A stretch of DNA of 53,921 bases from an uncultured Rhodobiaceae bacterium (lineage in GTDB: Bacteria > Pseudomonadota > Alphaproteobacteria > Parvibaculales > Parvibaculaceae). This document shows, one piece after another, positions 15,477 to 24,092 of the stretch. The notes under the pieces were generated by a model, which searched no databases, was not told the origin of the DNA, and was given only the letters and a program-made list of their open reading frames with translations. The DNA lies in the NCBI GenBank assembly GCA_913057645.1, contig CAJXOU010000013.1:1-53921 (forward strand), in the 5' to 3' direction. Position numbers and translations under genes: made by a program. Positions within the stretch are counted from its first letter, which is position 1. Each line of letters opens with the position of its first letter.

Positions 15477-16373
15477 ATGAGTTTCGCGCAACGGATTCAG
15501 CGAAACCCGATATTGCTGCTGGGAGTGGGGGTCGTTCTGATCGCCGTCGCCATCGTGTTGATATGGCTTAATCTCTCTGCCCGCGAAGCAACACCCGTTC
15601 AGACGGCGATGCCGCGCAGCGGGAATACACTTGAAGCGGACGCGGCTGTCGGTGTTCTCGTCGCCTCCCGTTCCATTCCCCGAGGCCAGGCAGTCTCATC
15701 GAGCGATGTCGTATTGCGCCGTATGGCGGGCCCGGCGCCCGCCGGGAGTTTTTCAGACCCGACGTCCGTCGTCGGTCGTGTCGCGACCGTCGATATCCGC
15801 ACCTCCCAGATTGTCTTTCAGGACAATCTGAGTGCAGATCCGGCGGCATCCGGTATCGCGGCGCTTGTTCCCGAAGGGCAGCGCGCTTTCGCCATTCGTG
15901 TCGCCGAGGAAGACATTGTCGGTGGCTTCCTCCAGGCTGGGGACAGGGTAGACGTCTTTGTGACATTGCCGGACTCGGTATACGGACAGCGGGGTGGCAT
16001 CGGTCAGAGAGAGGGAGATCGGAGCAAGAGCACGCTTCTGCTGCAGGACATGCAGGTGCTGGCGGTCGGTCCCGAACTCTCTCCAGCAGGCACGGAAGTT
16101 CAAAGCGGTGCGCGCACCGTTTCCGTCGCCGCGCCGCCGGAAGCACTTGCGCGCCTCGCACTCGCTGGCCGGCTGGGCCACATAACGCTTGCGATTCGAA
16201 ATCCATCGGACAGGGAAACATCGCAGCCGGAAGTCGTGGCGCTGGAGGATCTCCGGCCCGACACATCTTCCGTTGCTTCCTCGGAAGAGGACAAAGCCGA
16301 GGCGGCGACCCAGGGGCACCGCATCACGATCTATTCGGGCGCCAGCCAGACCACTGTAACGGCGCCGCGCTAA
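15477..16373 (+). CDS. cpaB: CpaB/RcpC Tad pilus assembly protein
   Basis: This 298-aa protein has one N-terminal membrane helix (about residues 12-30), then a SAF-domain-like region (VLVASRSIPRGQAVSSSDVV, about 59-78) and a RcpC/CpaB core with FAIRVAEEDIVGGFLQAGDRVDVFVT. CpaB is periplasmic and thought to stabilise the secretin CpaC. GGAGGGAG precedes the ATG at 15477, which places the helix at the usual distance. The frame is open to 15408. It is the first gene of the Tad operon and the secretin gene follows after 19 bases. Confidence 0.93.
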   Translation: MSFAQRIQRNPILLLGVGVVLIAVAIVLIWLNLSAREATPVQTAMPRSGNTLEADAAVGVLVASRSIPRGQAVSSSDVVLRRMAGPAPAGSFSDPTSVVGRVATVDIRTSQIVFQDNLSADPAASGIAALVPEGQRAFAIRVAEEDIVGGFLQAGDRVDVFVTLPDSVYGQRGGIGQREGDRSKSTLLLQDMQVLAVGPELSPAGTEVQSGARTVSVAAPPEALARLALAGRLGHITLAIRNPSDRETSQPEVVALEDLRPDTSSVASSEEDKAEAATQGHRITIYSGASQTTVTAPR

Positions 16374-16392
16374 GCGCGCATCGGGAGGGGAG

Positions 16393-17826
16393 ATGCACGA
16401 GCAGGCAAGACAAGTAAGGCAGTGGAGAGGCCGGCGCGGCGGAGCGGCGACGGGAAGCTCGGCTATTACCCTGGTACTCGCTTTTCTCGTTGCCCTTCTG
16501 TCGATGGAGAACAGCGCGCTTGCGGCGAGCCGCAATCTCGATGTGCCCGTTGGTGGACAGCGCATCCTGAAACTCGGTCAGACCATCGATCGCATCGCCA
16601 TTGCGGACCCCTCCATCATAGACGTGAAAGTCATCTCTTCCCGGGAACTTCGCGTTCTGGGTCAACGGGACGGCACCACCGACCTGACGGTATGGTTTAC
16701 CGGCGACGCATCGCTTTCCTACCATGTGGTCGTCGGCGCCGATCTGACCGGCCTTCGCGATGAACTCGCCCGCGATCCCATGCTGTCCGATGTTAGGGCG
16801 GTCGAAACCGGCAGGGGTGTCGTGCTCAAGGGACAGGTCTACAGCCTCGAAGACCGTCAGAGAGCGAAGGAGCTTGCCGGTTCCTATCTTGGCGAAAATG
16901 TCAGCGACATGCTTACCGTTGCCGACCGTCGCATGGTTGCTGTCGAAGTCCGCTTTGCGGCGGTTTCCACGAGCACGCTCAAGACGCTGGGCCTCAACTT
17001 TCAGAGCCTCGACAACAATATCCAGATCGCAGCGATCGGTCCCAATGCGGGTACCGGCTTTGGCTACAACGCGGGCAATTACGGAACAACCAATCCCGGC
17101 GGCGCATATGCCGGCCTTGAGCCCAATACGGACCTGCCGGTCGGGCAGGCCTTCAATCTCCTCATGGCCTGGCCGGGCAGCAACATTCTCGGTGTCATCA
17201 GCGCGCTCAGCAACGCGAACCTGGCGCAGCTTCTCGCGGAACCGACGCTCCTCGTCAGAAGCGGCGAAGATGCCGAGTTCCTGGCGGGCGGCGAAATCCC
17301 CATTCCCGTACCGCAATCGGGGACCGGCAACGGCACGGTAACGATCGAGTACAAGAAATTCGGCGTCCAGCTCGCCGTCGCGGCGACGGTCCTGGACAAC
17401 GACCGGATCGTGCTCAAGGTGAGCCCGGAAGTAAGCGAGCTTGATTTCGCCAATGCGCTGGTCGTTCAGGGCTTTCGCATACCCGCGCTGCGGACGCGCT
17501 CGACGCGCACGACGATCGAACTTGGCGATGGCCAAAGCTTCGTGCTTGCCGGTCTCATGTACAGTTCATCGGGCAATGTCGAAGACCGCGTACCCGGTAT
17601 CGGTGATCTGCCGGTCATCGGCTCGTTCTTCAAGCGCACACAGAACGCTCGCGAACGTCAGGAATTGATAATCGTTGCGACACCGCGTCTCGTCTCGCCG
17701 ATGGAAGCGGGAGAGGTGCCAAAGCTGCCGGGCGAAGGCCAGTTGTACGATCCGAATCTCGGGCAGGTTCTGCTGAATGCGGAAACGCTCGAAGATCATG
17801 TCGTCAAACATGGATTGATGAGGTGA
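16393..17826 (+). CDS. cpaC: CpaC/RcpA secretin of the Tad pilus
   Basis: This 477-aa protein has a long signal peptide (to about residue 44, ALAAS), a BON/RcpA-type N-domain (DVPVGGQRILKLGQTIDRIA) and a secretin domain with VRSGEDAEFLAGGEIPIPVP and the terminal VPGIGDLPVIGSFFK signature. It would form the outer-membrane channel for the Flp pilus. The GGGAGGGGAG ribosome site lies immediately before the ATG. The stop is followed after five bases by cpaE. Confidence 0.95.
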   Translation: MHEQARQVRQWRGRRGGAATGSSAITLVLAFLVALLSMENSALAASRNLDVPVGGQRILKLGQTIDRIAIADPSIIDVKVISSRELRVLGQRDGTTDLTVWFTGDASLSYHVVVGADLTGLRDELARDPMLSDVRAVETGRGVVLKGQVYSLEDRQRAKELAGSYLGENVSDMLTVADRRMVAVEVRFAAVSTSTLKTLGLNFQSLDNNIQIAAIGPNAGTGFGYNAGNYGTTNPGGAYAGLEPNTDLPVGQAFNLLMAWPGSNILGVISALSNANLAQLLAEPTLLVRSGEDAEFLAGGEIPIPVPQSGTGNGTVTIEYKKFGVQLAVAATVLDNDRIVLKVSPEVSELDFANALVVQGFRIPALRTRSTRTTIELGDGQSFVLAGLMYSSSGNVEDRVPGIGDLPVIGSFFKRTQNARERQELIIVATPRLVSPMEAGEVPKLPGEGQLYDPNLGQVLLNAETLEDHVVKHGLMR

Positions 17827-17831
17827 GTGCG

Positions 17832-19028
17832 ATGCACCGTGTTCTCCTCGTCTCCGGCAGCAAGGAGCTGATCACTCATATCAAGCAGTCGCTCGAGGCG
17901 GAGGCGACGGTCATGTCCGTCGACCCTGCGGTCGACAACATGGTCGAAGTGGCAGAGCAGTTCCAGCCGGACGGCGTTCTGGTCGACAGTGACGTACGGC
18001 TGGGAGCGCGGACAGCCTTCGAGCGGCTGTCGACGATGCGGGAATGGTTTGACGATCTGCCCATGATCGTGATCGGAAACGAGGCGGGCGCGCAGCTCAT
18101 CCTCACGGCCATGCGAGCGGGCGCCCAGGACTTCCTGGATCGGGATGCCGCGGCCGACGACATCAGAAAGGTCGTAGCGCGTCATATCTCCGCAGGCCGG
18201 GCCCGTTCCGTGACGTCGTCGCACATTCTGACAGTGCTGAGCGTTGGCGCGGGGGAAGAGGATGGTGATTTCGCACTCAATATGGCGGTCTCCATCGCGT
18301 CCTCGCGTCCACGCGAAGGCGTGCTTCTGGTCGACCTCGGTCTGCCGGCGAGCAATACGGCAATCTCGCTCGGCCTCGACCTTTCCTTCAGGGTCAAGGA
18401 AGCGGTGAAGGAGATGTCGCGGCTCGATCGTGCGCTTCTCGACTCGGCGCTTGCCCGCTGTCCGAGGTCCGGTCTCTATGTTCTGCCTCTGGCGCTCTAC
18501 GGAGATACCGATACCTGGTCCGTCAATGTTCATGACCTCCGGGCGCTGCTCGAAATTTGCCAGTCGCTGTACGACGTCGTCATCGTCTCGTGCGGGCCGT
18601 TCTCGCGGCAGGAAGAACTTATCAATCTTCCCCCGGACGACGCGCCGTTCTTTCTGCCCTGCAACCAGCGATTTACTTCGATCAAGGGGGCGGCAGAAAT
18701 GATCCGCTTCGTCCGTCACGTTCGTTCCGGCAAGCAGGAGCCGATCCTTGTCATCCATGAATTTGCGCCCGGAATGGCGCCGGATGCCGTGGGGATCAGA
18801 AGCGCGGTCGGTGCTGTCCGGGCTGTCGAACTCCCGGTGCGCTGGAGCGAGCTCGCCGAGAGCGTCAACCGCGGGGAGCCCCTTGGCCTCGTTGGATCGT
18901 CTCCTTATGCGCAACAACTGACCCGCCATCTGCAGGCTCTCAACCTTCTGCCCTTTCACGATGGCGGCGAAACAGCCGATCAACCGCTCAGGGCATGGGC
19001 GCGGAAGCTGCTCGGGGTGCTGCCATGA
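17832..19028 (+). CDS. cpaE: CpaE/TadZ-like localisation protein without a Walker A motif
   Basis: This 398-aa protein has an N-terminal receiver-like domain (about 1-120; GVLVDSDVRLG at the usual phospho-acceptor position) and a C-terminal MinD/ParA-like domain (about 130-395). In TadZ/CpaE the second domain begins with a deviant Walker A of the type KGGxGS/T. Here the corresponding place reads LSVGAGEEDGDFALNMAVS, with no lysine and no P-loop. Other family features (VLLVDLGLPASNTAISLGL and a switch-like DVVIVSCGP) are kept. TadZ positions the Tad machine at a pole. Loss of nucleotide binding suggests a structural role. The ATG at 17832 has AGGTGAG upstream. The stop overlaps cpaF in ATGA. 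Confidence 0.88.
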   Translation: MHRVLLVSGSKELITHIKQSLEAEATVMSVDPAVDNMVEVAEQFQPDGVLVDSDVRLGARTAFERLSTMREWFDDLPMIVIGNEAGAQLILTAMRAGAQDFLDRDAAADDIRKVVARHISAGRARSVTSSHILTVLSVGAGEEDGDFALNMAVSIASSRPREGVLLVDLGLPASNTAISLGLDLSFRVKEAVKEMSRLDRALLDSALARCPRSGLYVLPLALYGDTDTWSVNVHDLRALLEICQSLYDVVIVSCGPFSRQEELINLPPDDAPFFLPCNQRFTSIKGAAEMIRFVRHVRSGKQEPILVIHEFAPGMAPDAVGIRSAVGAVRAVELPVRWSELAESVNRGEPLGLVGSSPYAQQLTRHLQALNLLPFHDGGETADQPLRAWARKLLGVLP

Positions 19029-20251
19029 AGTCGATGCAGCCCTATATGCTCGATGAGAAGCCGCCGGTCTCCGATATCGGCGTGTCGGACAGCTATCAGG
19101 AGATCAAGTTTCGTGTCTTCGATCTGACGCTCGAATATCTTGACCAGCAAGGGGTCGAAGGCGAGGCGATGCCCGTTGCTGCGTTGCAGGACGAGATAGC
19201 GAGGGCGATAGCCGTCGTGCTGATGTCCCGCGGTATCGCGCTGAACATGCGCGAGCGTGCGCAACTGATCGAGGATGTCCAGAACGAGATTGTCGGCTTC
19301 GGGCCGCTCGAACCTCTGCTGAAGGATCCATCCGTTGATGACGTGATCGTCAACGGCCCTGCCAACATCTTCGTTGAACGGCACGGAGAACTCGAGCCGG
19401 TCCAGACACGCTTTCGCGACACGACGCATCTCATGAATGTCATTCAGCGTATTGTGAGCCCGATCGGCCGCCGCGTTGACGAGGGAACGCCCTATGTCGA
19501 CGGGCGACTTCCCGATGGCTCTCGCGTCAACGTCATCATTCCACCGGTAGCGCTTGACGGTCCCATTCTGTCGATCCGCAAGTTCAAGCACATTCCGCTC
19601 ACGGGTGAAGACCTTGTGCGCAACGCGACGATGACGCAGGAAGTACTCAAATATCTTTCGGGTGCCGTCCGCGAGAAGCAGAACATGCTGATTTGCGGTG
19701 GCACGGGATCGGGAAAGACAACGCTGCTGAACGTCATGAGCTCCTATATCGGTGCAAAGGAAAGACTGGTCACGATCGAGGACGCCGCCGAGCTTCAGCT
19801 CCAGCAGTCTCACGTGGTTCGTCTTGAGACCCGGCCGGCTTCACCCGACGGAGCAACGGATGTCACGGCCCGCGAGCTCCTTCGAAACGCCCTGCGCATG
19901 CGTCCCGACAGGATTATCCTGGGCGAGGTGCGTTCCAGTGAAGCAATCGAGATGCTGCAGGCCATGGGCACAGGTCATGACGGTTCGATGGCCACACTGC
20001 ATGCAAATGCGCCGCGCGACGCATTGGAGCGTCTTGAAATGCTGATCGGCCTTCACGGCTTTTCTGCCGACCTTCAGGCTGTGCGCCGGTTCATTGCAGG
20101 CGCTGTCGATGTCGTCGTGCACACGGCGCGCCTGTCCGATGGCAAACGCAAGGTCGTTTCCGTCTGTGAGGTGGTTGGGATGGAAGGCCCGACCTATTCG
20201 CTGCGTGAAATCTTCGCCGATGGTGAGCTGGAAAAGAAGCGGGTTTTATAG
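19025..20251 (+). CDS. cpaF: CpaF/TadA secretion ATPase
   Basis: This 408-aa protein is the hexameric motor of the Tad system: an N-terminal all-helical domain, the [20 protein letters not shown] stretch, Walker [15 protein letters not shown], Asp box [10 protein letters not shown], Walker [13 protein letters not shown] and His box [12 protein letters not shown]. All catalytic motifs are intact. The ATG at 19025 overlaps the cpaE stop by one base step (ATGA), indicating translational coupling. The frame upstream to 18995 lies inside cpaE. Confidence 0.96.
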   Translation: MKSMQPYMLDEKPPVSDIGVSDSYQEIKFRVFDLTLEYLDQQGVEGEAMPVAALQDEIARAIAVVLMSRGIALNMRERAQLIEDVQNEIVGFGPLEPLLKDPSVDDVIVNGPANIFVERHGELEPVQTRFRDTTHLMNVIQRIVSPIGRRVDEGTPYVDGRLPDGSRVNVIIPPVALDGPILSIRKFKHIPLTGEDLVRNATMTQEVLKYLSGAVREKQNMLICGGTGSGKTTLLNVMSSYIGAKERLVTIEDAAELQLQQSHVVRLETRPASPDGATDVTARELLRNALRMRPDRIILGEVRSSEAIEMLQAMGTGHDGSMATLHANAPRDALERLEMLIGLHGFSADLQAVRRFIAGAVDVVVHTARLSDGKRKVVSVCEVVGMEGPTYSLREIFADGELEKKRVL

Positions 20252-20268
20252 AAGCGGGACACCGCAAG

Positions 20269-21195
20269 ATGCAGGTACTGATTGCAGTTCTGGCCGTTCT
20301 TTGCTTCGCCGCGGGCGGATTTGCATTGTTTCTGCTCGCGCGCCTGCGCCGTGATCGCGACGTGACAATGCGTCTCGAGCAGCTGATCCATCGGTCTCCG
20401 GCCTCGAACAAGACGGCAGCCTTTCTTGGTGCCTGGCCGGACTCGACCCGCCTTCTTCCGGCTATCGTCCAGAATAAGCTCTATCAGGCAGGGATAGAGG
20501 TTCTGGCCGACAGGCTGACGGCACTGCTGATTTTTACGCTGTGTTTGTGGATAGCCTTGTCGATACTGTTCGGATTGATCGCCGCAACGATCGTTCTGCT
20601 CAGCGTTGTTCTTGTGTCTGCCGCGGTTGTGGACTACAGGGCACGACAGAGAATGAACGCGCTGTCCGACGCAATGCTCGGCTATTTCGATCGCGTCCGC
20701 CAATTGCTCGTCGTCGGGAACAGTCTGTCGGTAGCGCTCGCACGGGCAACGCAATCCTCACCGCCGATCGTTGTGGAGTTCTTTCAGCCGACGATCCGTC
20801 GCATAGCAAACGGTGCGGGCGTGGCCGAAAGCGTCAACCAGCTCGCACGCGAACTGGACCTTTATGAACTGCGGTTGTTCGGTGCGGCAATCGAAACGAA
20901 TCTTCGTTTCGGTGGTTCTCTGACGGCGATCTTGTCCAGTCTCATCGAAAACATTCGTCGGCGCGCGTCGGTCATGCGGGAGGTGCGCGTCAGCACATCC
21001 CAGATCCGCGCCAGCGCCTGGGTTCTGGGCCTTCTGCCGATGGTGGTTGCATCGGCCGTCGTGGTGCAAAGCCCCGAGTATATGCGCTGGTTCATTGAAG
21101 AGCCGGTCGGCAGGCAGCTCCTGATCTACTGTGGCATATCGCAGGTGCTGGGGGCTTTCATGATGCGAAGTGTAGTGCGTACGGCATCGTACTAG
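20269..21195 (+). CDS. tadB: TadB inner-membrane platform protein
   Basis: This 308-aa protein has an N-terminal membrane helix, two adjacent helices around residues 80-125, a type II secretion F domain (about 140-265; LGYFDRVRQLLVVGNSLSVAL and FGGSLTAILSSLIENIRRRA) and a C-terminal helix pair. TadB and TadC form the inner-membrane base on which the CpaF ATPase acts. It lies 17 bases after cpaF and 22 bases before tadC. Confidence 0.93.
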   Translation: MQVLIAVLAVLCFAAGGFALFLLARLRRDRDVTMRLEQLIHRSPASNKTAAFLGAWPDSTRLLPAIVQNKLYQAGIEVLADRLTALLIFTLCLWIALSILFGLIAATIVLLSVVLVSAAVVDYRARQRMNALSDAMLGYFDRVRQLLVVGNSLSVALARATQSSPPIVVEFFQPTIRRIANGAGVAESVNQLARELDLYELRLFGAAIETNLRFGGSLTAILSSLIENIRRRASVMREVRVSTSQIRASAWVLGLLPMVVASAVVVQSPEYMRWFIEEPVGRQLLIYCGISQVLGAFMMRSVVRTASY

Positions 21196-21217
21196 TTGCG
21201 AAGAGAGAAACGCGAGC

Positions 21218-22162
21218 ATGCTGGATGGATTGACATGGATGGTAGCGGTGGCCGCTCTGGCAGCCGGCAGCTTCGTGTTCGTCACCTCTTTCTCGCTCAT
21301 CGCGAGGCGGCACGAGGTGGCTGTGCGCCTTTTCCATCTTTTCATGCCCGAGCGCGAACACGGAACCATTGTGGTCATGGCGCTTCGGTTCCTCGAGCAA
21401 GCAGGCCGGCGTATCGAAGGATCGCGGATCAATCGCGAGTTGCGGGCGCTTGTCCAGCGGGCAGGCCTTTTCCAGCCTTCGGCTGTCTACATCTTCGTCG
21501 CCCTGCGCTATCTGATAGCGCTCGTTGTGGCGTTCCTTGTTCTGACCTTCCGCTATGGCGCCGACGGAATAACGCCGGTCGATTTCTTCCTCGCGCTTCT
21601 CTTCGGCTATCTTTTTTATCGCTACGCGCTCATCGGGTTGAAAGTTTACGGAGACCGGCGGGCCAATGTCATTCGCGGAGAGTTGCCCCCTGTCCTCGAC
21701 ATCATGTTGATGGCGCTCGATGCGGGGGTCAGCATTGATCAATGCATGCGCTATGTGGCGAACGTCACGGACAGCACGGCTCCGGTTACCAGCGAATGTC
21801 TTCGCCGTCACATCGCGGATATCGACGCCGGCATGCCCTACGACGCGGCGCTGGATCGTCTTGGGCAGCGTCTCGGAGTCGATGAGGGTCAGGATCTCGC
21901 GGCAACCATCAAGCAGGCGTTGTTTCAGGGTGGCGAGCTTGGAACCACGCTCCGCCGCTTCTCCGCGGACTTGACCGACAAACGCCTGGCGACCGCGCGG
22001 GAACAGGTCGGCCGCAAGGCGCCGCAGCTCACCATGGTCATGATCATCTTTTTCATGCCCGTGCTTCTTATCGTGCTGGCGGGTCCCGCGGTGGTGAACC
22101 TCAAGGGAGCGCTCAGGACAGCGGGTCAGGAACTGGCGACAAAGGGGGATATCGTCAAATGA
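21218..22162 (+). CDS. tadC: TadC inner-membrane platform protein
   Basis: This 314-aa T2SSF-domain protein pairs with TadB. It has an N-terminal membrane helix, a central helix pair (about 95-145), a cytoplasmic helical domain with LDIMLMALDAGVSIDQCMRY and FQGGELGTTLRRFSADLTDK, and a C-terminal helix MIIFFMPVLLIVLAGPAVV. All features are as expected. Its stop overlaps the tadD start (ATGA, 22159-22162). Confidence 0.93.
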   Translation: MLDGLTWMVAVAALAAGSFVFVTSFSLIARRHEVAVRLFHLFMPEREHGTIVVMALRFLEQAGRRIEGSRINRELRALVQRAGLFQPSAVYIFVALRYLIALVVAFLVLTFRYGADGITPVDFFLALLFGYLFYRYALIGLKVYGDRRANVIRGELPPVLDIMLMALDAGVSIDQCMRYVANVTDSTAPVTSECLRRHIADIDAGMPYDAALDRLGQRLGVDEGQDLAATIKQALFQGGELGTTLRRFSADLTDKRLATAREQVGRKAPQLTMVMIIFFMPVLLIVLAGPAVVNLKGALRTAGQELATKGDIVK

Positions 22163-22872
22163 AGCCCGTCATCGCGATTTCCCTCTGCCTGGCGATTGCC
22201 GGCTGCGCCGATTCCGGTTTCGACTTCGACCCGGTTTCGACCGTCATTCCCTCGTCGAGCGAGGTGAAGTCTCTTGACGATGCGTCGACCTCGAAGCTTT
22301 ACCTGAGTGTCGTGAACGGGCTCCTGGAACAGGGGCGCTATCACGCCGCGCTGGCTTATCTCGATCAATATGCGGTGCAGGAGAAGAAGACACCCTATTT
22401 CACGGAACTCTATGGCGAAGCGCTGCTTGGCACCAAGCAATACGACAAAGCGGCGGAAGCCTTCGCAGAGCTCGAAGACACGGAACGCGAATCTGAAGGG
22501 TTCAGCGGGCTTGGCCGCGTGAGCGCCTCGAGCGGAGACTGGGCAGGCGCGGTTGTTCATTTCAAGCGGGCCGTCGCATCGCGTCCGTCCAGCGCCGAGT
22601 ATCTGAACAATCTCGGCTATGCGCAGCTCTGCGCCGGCGGTGCGGTCAGGGAAGCGGAGTTCAACCTGCGCCAGGCACAGGAACTCGATCCGTCATCGGC
22701 TTCGATCCGCAACAATCTGATGATTGCCCTGCTTCTCTCCGGCAAGGACAACGAGGCACGCCGCCTTCTCTCCGGCATTCCGACGGCGCGGGAACGCGCC
22801 GAGGTCCAGAAATTCGCAGCCGATTGGCTCAAGCAGCGGCCCGAAACCAGCGCCGCCCAGGAGGAAATGTGA
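22159..22872 (+). CDS. tadD: TadD-like TPR lipoprotein
   Basis: This 237-aa precursor has a lipobox AIAGC (Cys16) and about five tetratricopeptide-like helices, including YHAALAYLDQYAVQEKKTP, QYDKAAEAFAELED, DWAGAVVHFKRAVASRPSS and AEFNLRQAQELDPSSASIR. TadD lipoproteins act like pilotins that help the secretin reach or assemble in the outer membrane. It is coupled on both sides: its start overlaps the tadC stop, and its stop overlaps the start of the next lipoprotein. Confidence 0.92.
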   Translation: MKPVIAISLCLAIAGCADSGFDFDPVSTVIPSSSEVKSLDDASTSKLYLSVVNGLLEQGRYHAALAYLDQYAVQEKKTPYFTELYGEALLGTKQYDKAAEAFAELEDTERESEGFSGLGRVSASSGDWAGAVVHFKRAVASRPSSAEYLNNLGYAQLCAGGAVREAEFNLRQAQELDPSSASIRNNLMIALLLSGKDNEARRLLSGIPTARERAEVQKFAADWLKQRPETSAAQEEM

Positions 22873-23132
22873 TGAAAGCCCATGTTGCGTGCCGGCGTTC
22901 AGGTGCCGCACTGATGCTTTTGCTGATGGGGCTCGCGGCTGGCTGTGCCCAGCCGAACGAGCCGTCTCCCGCTCCTGCCACCGAGTCGCAAGCGAAGCAG
23001 GTTCTGGATGCGCAATACGCGGCGAAAGGTAATCCGAAGCCGATGCAGGCGTCGGAAGCGGACCGGATTTACGAGAACTATCTTGAAAATATCGGTGAGC
23101 CGCTGGAAAGCGAAAGCACAACGGATGAGTAG
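22872..23132 (+). CDS. Small lipoprotein of the Tad operon
   Basis: This 86-aa precursor has a signal ending LMGLAAGC (Cys25). The mature part is short and hydrophilic, with no recognised domain (QAKQVLDAQYAAKGNPKP ... IYENYLENIG). The ATG at 22872 shares its A with the tadD stop codon (TGATG), so translation is coupled. Such tiny lipoproteins occur in some Tad loci, but I do not know a named family. Its position suggests a partner of TadD or the secretin. Confidence 0.82.
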   Translation: MKAHVACRRSGAALMLLLMGLAAGCAQPNEPSPAPATESQAKQVLDAQYAAKGNPKPMQASEADRIYENYLENIGEPLESESTTDE

Positions 23133-23375
23133 TATTGGTACGCAGTTTTATGTGATCTTGATAGAAACTCAAAATTTCACAAATAGAGTTAGAAAGTAAA
23201 CCCACTGTACATTGTGGCTTTAACGTCTCTTAGGAGATTGAGCATAATATCTTTACTGAAGAATTGCAGCCAGAGCGCTCAATATGGTGAAATTGTAGAT
23301 GTGCAGAGTGAGAAGTGGGGCAGGGGAGGCCTGATCTGTAAGCGCCGGAAACGGCATGAAAAGTTGGAGGGTTCG

Positions 23376-23576
23376 ATGTCTGGAAGTGTGAAGAAGGCGT
23401 TTTTGCGCCGGTTCGTCGAGGATGAAAGCGGTATCTCCGCTGTGGAATATGGCCTGCTCGCTGCGGGTATCGCGGTCGGTCTGTGGGCGCTTGTCGGTGG
23501 TGAGGGCGGTATCGGTCCAAGTCTTCAGAGCGTCTTTGGCTCTGTGAAAACCGACCTGGCGACGGCAGCGCCCTGA
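23376..23576 (+). CDS. flp: Flp-type pilin
   Basis: This 66-aa prepilin has a basic leader and the cleavage motif DESG/ISAVEYGLLAAGIAVGLW: Gly before the site, Glu at +5 and Tyr at +6 of the mature protein, typical of Flp pilins processed by a TadV/CpaA-type peptidase (not in the window). The mature pilin of about 47 residues has a Gly-rich tail. TTGGAGG precedes the ATG at 23376. The gene is separated from the lipoprotein gene by 243 AT-rich bases, so it may have its own strong promoter. The operon order is unusual, since flp often comes first. Confidence 0.93.
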   Translation: MSGSVKKAFLRRFVEDESGISAVEYGLLAAGIAVGLWALVGGEGGIGPSLQSVFGSVKTDLATAAP

Positions 23577-23596
23577 CGGCTGATCGGATATCCAGA

Positions 23597-24085
23597 ATGT
23601 TTTTTCGCTCGCTTACCGGGCACAACGCTTCGCACGGCACCTTTCCTTCGGGAAAGGTGCCGGCACGGGAGCGTTTTGTCCATGACAAGCGGGGATCCGT
23701 GGCGATCGAGTTTGCTTTCATCGCCGCTGTTTTTCTTGCGATCCTTTTCGGGATCATGTCCTACGGATTCCAATTCGCAACGCGCATTGCGCTCTCCTAT
23801 GCCGTGACGGAGGGCGGCCGGGCAGCAGTGGCGGGTCTGGACGGAGCCGAACGCGAAACCTATGCGACTGCAGCGATGACACGCGCGTTGGACGCATATT
23901 CACCACTGGTCGATCCGGCTCTCGCTCAGATGACCTTTACCCAGGGCACCTCGGCAGCGGGCGATACGCTGGAAATCGGCATCGACTATACCGATGCGCG
24001 CTTCTCGTTCCTGCCGTTCGTCCCGACACCGGAGGAAACGATCCGTGTGGAGACGACCTTCGTTGTAGCCGATCCGTCGGGATAG
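23597..24085 (+). CDS. tadE: TadE-family pseudopilin
   Basis: This 162-aa protein carries the TadE signature DKRGSVAIEFAFIAAVFLAI (about residues 30-49), a pseudopilin-like segment with Glu at the key position, followed by YAVTEGGRAAVAGL and a periplasmic domain. TadE is a minor pseudopilin of the Tad pilus, also processed by the prepilin peptidase. The leader of about 30 residues is longer than usual, and a later start is possible only by losing the basic part. It begins 20 bases after flp and is followed after seven bases by a histidine kinase. Confidence 0.9.
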   Translation: MFFRSLTGHNASHGTFPSGKVPARERFVHDKRGSVAIEFAFIAAVFLAILFGIMSYGFQFATRIALSYAVTEGGRAAVAGLDGAERETYATAAMTRALDAYSPLVDPALAQMTFTQGTSAAGDTLEIGIDYTDARFSFLPFVPTPEETIRVETTFVVADPSG

Positions 24086-24092
24086 GTAGCGC

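Noticed and set aside
16324-17535. A 403-aa open frame on the minus strand
   Set aside because: Antisense of cpaC, whose secretin motifs are clear on the plus strand.
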